A stretch of DNA of 64,000 nt from assembly GCA_963775805.1 (NCBI GenBank), contig CAVZKG010000001.1:310001-374000 (forward strand), given 5' to 3'. This DNA is from JAFAMB01 sp963775805. Its GTDB lineage: Bacteria > Verrucomicrobiota > Verrucomicrobiia > Chthoniobacterales > JAFAMB01. The notes beneath the pieces are model-generated. The model did no database searches. It saw only the letters and a list, made by a program, of their open reading frames with translations, and was not told where the DNA came from. Shown here in pieces: positions 62,484 to 64,000 of this stretch; the first letter of the stretch is position 1; each line of letters opens with the position of its first letter. The position numbers and the translations under genes are program-made.

Positions 62484-63404
62484 CTAAGGCGATTTCACTT
62501 CCGCAACCAGAACATCGATAAATTTTGAGATCGTCTGTTCCACTTGCGACTGTTTTTTCCAAATGGCGAATAGTTCAAAATGACAACCTGGTTCAGTTAA
62601 CAGATAGTAATCGGCGACCGATCTCCAGGTTTCTTCCCTTCCGCGGATAGTCATATCCGACCCGACAAAAACGCCGCGTCCTGCTGCAACCATGCCAATA
62701 AGACTTTCGAACGAATTGGCTAACGCTCCAATCTCCGGTTCAAATCCACCGAACCGTTTGCAAAGTCCACGCAACCATTGCTCGTATCCAAATCCATATG
62801 CCGGATCGATGGATAGGAATTGATCGCGGCGAAAATCTATAAGTTTTGGAACCGTTCGCTTTGGAGAGTGCCGATTTTTCGGACAAATGATTACCACAGG
62901 GGAACGAAGTAGAAATCGAGTGGATACCTGTTCCTGTTCGTCTTCTTCCAGCGCGGAGCCAAAGTATCCGATTCCCAGCATAATCGAACCGTTCAGCACG
63001 CCCTCGACTTGTGCCCGGTTGTTCAGATTTAAGACCGTGATCTCAACCATCGGATGCTGTTCACGAAACCGGGTCAAAACGGCGGGAAAGAATGAGAGGG
63101 TCACTGCACCGAGACTACCGATCACGAGCCGCCCCCTTTCTCCCTGCGCGGCCTCCTGAGCCTGTTCAGCCGCCAGTTGAGCGGCCGCCAGGGCTCGACG
63201 ACCTCCAATAAGAAAGGCGCGACCGGCTTCGGTAAGTTGAACCCCTCGCGAACTCCTCGTAAACAGCCTGACTCCAAGCTCGTCTTCCAGATCGTTGATC
63301 TGTTGGCTCAATGCGGGCTGCGAAACGTGAAGCCGATGAGCCGCCCGTCCCAGGCTCGATTCCTCCGCAACAGCAATGAAATAGCGGATGTGACGCAACT
63401 CCAT
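62484..63404 (-). CDS. LysR-family regulator, likely of the efflux pair
   Basis: 306 residues from MELRHIRYF (an upstream GTG/ATG-type frame to 63437 adds only 11). Helix-turn-helix LRHIRYFIAVAEESSLGRAAHRLHVSQPALSQQINDLE-type pattern and effector domain GRLVIGSLGAVTLSFFPAVLTRF. Same strand as and just upstream of the emrAB-like genes, which it probably controls. Confidence 0.93.
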   Translation of the reverse strand: MELRHIRYFIAVAEESSLGRAAHRLHVSQPALSQQINDLEDELGVRLFTRSSRGVQLTEAGRAFLIGGRRALAAAQLAAEQAQEAAQGERGRLVIGSLGAVTLSFFPAVLTRFREQHPMVEITVLNLNNRAQVEGVLNGSIMLGIGYFGSALEEDEQEQVSTRFLLRSPVVIICPKNRHSPKRTVPKLIDFRRDQFLSIDPAYGFGYEQWLRGLCKRFGGFEPEIGALANSFESLIGMVAAGRGVFVGSDMTIRGREETWRSVADYYLLTEPGCHFELFAIWKKQSQVEQTISKFIDVLVAEVKSP

Positions 63405-63580
63405 AGTTCGCCTTCCCGAATGGGCCTCTCCCCTCATAAGCTCTTCTTATCACTGCGACAAGAATTAAGTACTTCTCGCCGTCGCGATCACGGGCTTCTC
63501 TCCGCTAATCGTTGATTTGTCCAACAAAAGGGCCGCCGGCAAAGCGGGACTGGCTGTAGGGGTACACCATGTCTCAATCG

Positions 63581-64000
63581 CTACGCGACCGTGATATTCT
63601 CCCGAGCCAACGCTTCGTCGACTGCGATCGAAAGATCGCTCCGCACCTGAACCCAGTCTTCGTAACGATCGGTCCATGCTCGCAACTGAAAGCTCAGCGA
63701 GCCGGGCGCGAAATTGATGACGTAGGCCTGCGGCGCCGGCTCTTTCGCCAAACCGGGATAACTCGCTGCGAGGCTCTTTAGAACTTCGATTACGCGGTGC
63801 GGGGCTACGCCGCGCGCCACGCTGACCGGGACCTCGATTACCCGGTATCGATCCGAAAAGGTCCAGTTCGTCACCTTGTTCGAGATGATCGTACCGTTGG
63901 GAACGATGACGTCGGAGCCGTCGACTGTGCGAATGACGCTCGCCCGGATTCCGATACGTCGTACCTCTCCGATGTCGGCGTCGACCTGGATAACGTCTCC
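63581..64000 (-). CDS. MscS-family mechanosensitive channel, 5' part outside window
   Basis: 139 C-terminal residues: GDVIQVDADIGEVRRIGIRASVIRT, VIVPNG, VTNWTFSDR, QAYVINF and DEALARENITVA. These match the last part of the MscS protein at 21780-24176 nearly position for position, so the two are paralogues. The gene starts beyond base 64000. Confidence 0.92.
   Translation of the reverse strand, partial: GDVIQVDADIGEVRRIGIRASVIRTVDGSDVIVPNGTIISNKVTNWTFSDRYRVIEVPVSVARGVAPHRVIEVLKSLAASYPGLAKEPAPQAYVINFAPGSLSFQLRAWTDRYEDWVQVRSDLSIAVDEALARENITVA

Overview
The window looks like a chromosomal stretch of a free-living, probably soil-dwelling Gram-negative bacterium of moderate GC. Outer-membrane barrel, Tat and HlyD/EmrA-type genes show a double membrane. 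The gene content (a ~1130-residue candidate PPi-type PEP carboxykinase, DUF2934 and DUF899 proteins, a cNMP-binding thioredoxin-reductase-like protein, a cNMP-binding peptide exporter) and short dispersed fold-back repeats suggest Verrucomicrobiota (Chthoniobacterales-like) or Acidobacteriota. This is inference; no rRNA or tRNA gene was found to settle it. TGA is used as a normal stop.

Layout. 1-4 kb: 3'-truncated gltB (glutamate synthase), minus strand. 4.6-9.7 kb: candidate PPi-PEPCK, a beta-carbonic anhydrase gene split by an in-frame TGA, and an aldo/keto reductase. 9.7-10.9 kb: isochorismatase-family hydrolase between two fold-back repeats. 10.9-17.2 kb: polar amino acid ABC importer (binding protein, two permeases; the ATPase lies 3.3 kb further on), interrupted by a secreted FPPPPP-repeat protein, an NTF2-like protein, an MFS carrier and a YHS protein. 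17.4-24.2 kb: two aldehyde dehydrogenases, a zinc/cadmium CDF exporter and a large MscS channel, converging on a PAS-SpoIIE phosphatase. 25.6-28 kb: Fur box, outer-membrane barrel, Tat-exported Rieske protein, TMEM175-like channel. 28.1-32 kb: two tandem flavin-dependent-halogenase-like proteins and an ABC-type six-TM protein without ATPase domain. 32-39.4 kb: MhqO-like dioxygenase behind a perfect palindromic operator, cNMP/thioredoxin-reductase-like fusion, SRPBCC protein, small membrane proteins, Bcr/CflA exporter, repeats, NAD epimerase. 40-41.4 kb: decayed SDR divergent from a LysR regulator.

41.4-50.1 kb is the most unusual part. Between remnants of an IS91-like and a Tn3-like transposase lie msrA and an apparent operon: GAF protein, cytosolic subtilisin-like protease, small precursor peptide with a C-terminus almost entirely of Trp/Tyr/His, radical SAM/SPASM enzyme, a second small peptide, and an exporter with two cNMP-binding domains and a C39-like domain that has lost its catalytic Cys and His. 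The two peptides share an ungapped N-terminal leader motif but have different C-termini. This looks like a RiPP pathway in which the subtilase, not the transporter, would remove the leader.

50.5-64 kb: DUF899 protein, GH15 glucoamylase, a catabolic group (2-hydroxyacid dehydrogenase, GntR regulator, HpcH/HpaI aldolase, SDR), quinone-oxidoreductase-like protein, EmrAB-type efflux pair with a LysR regulator, and the C-terminal part of a second MscS channel.
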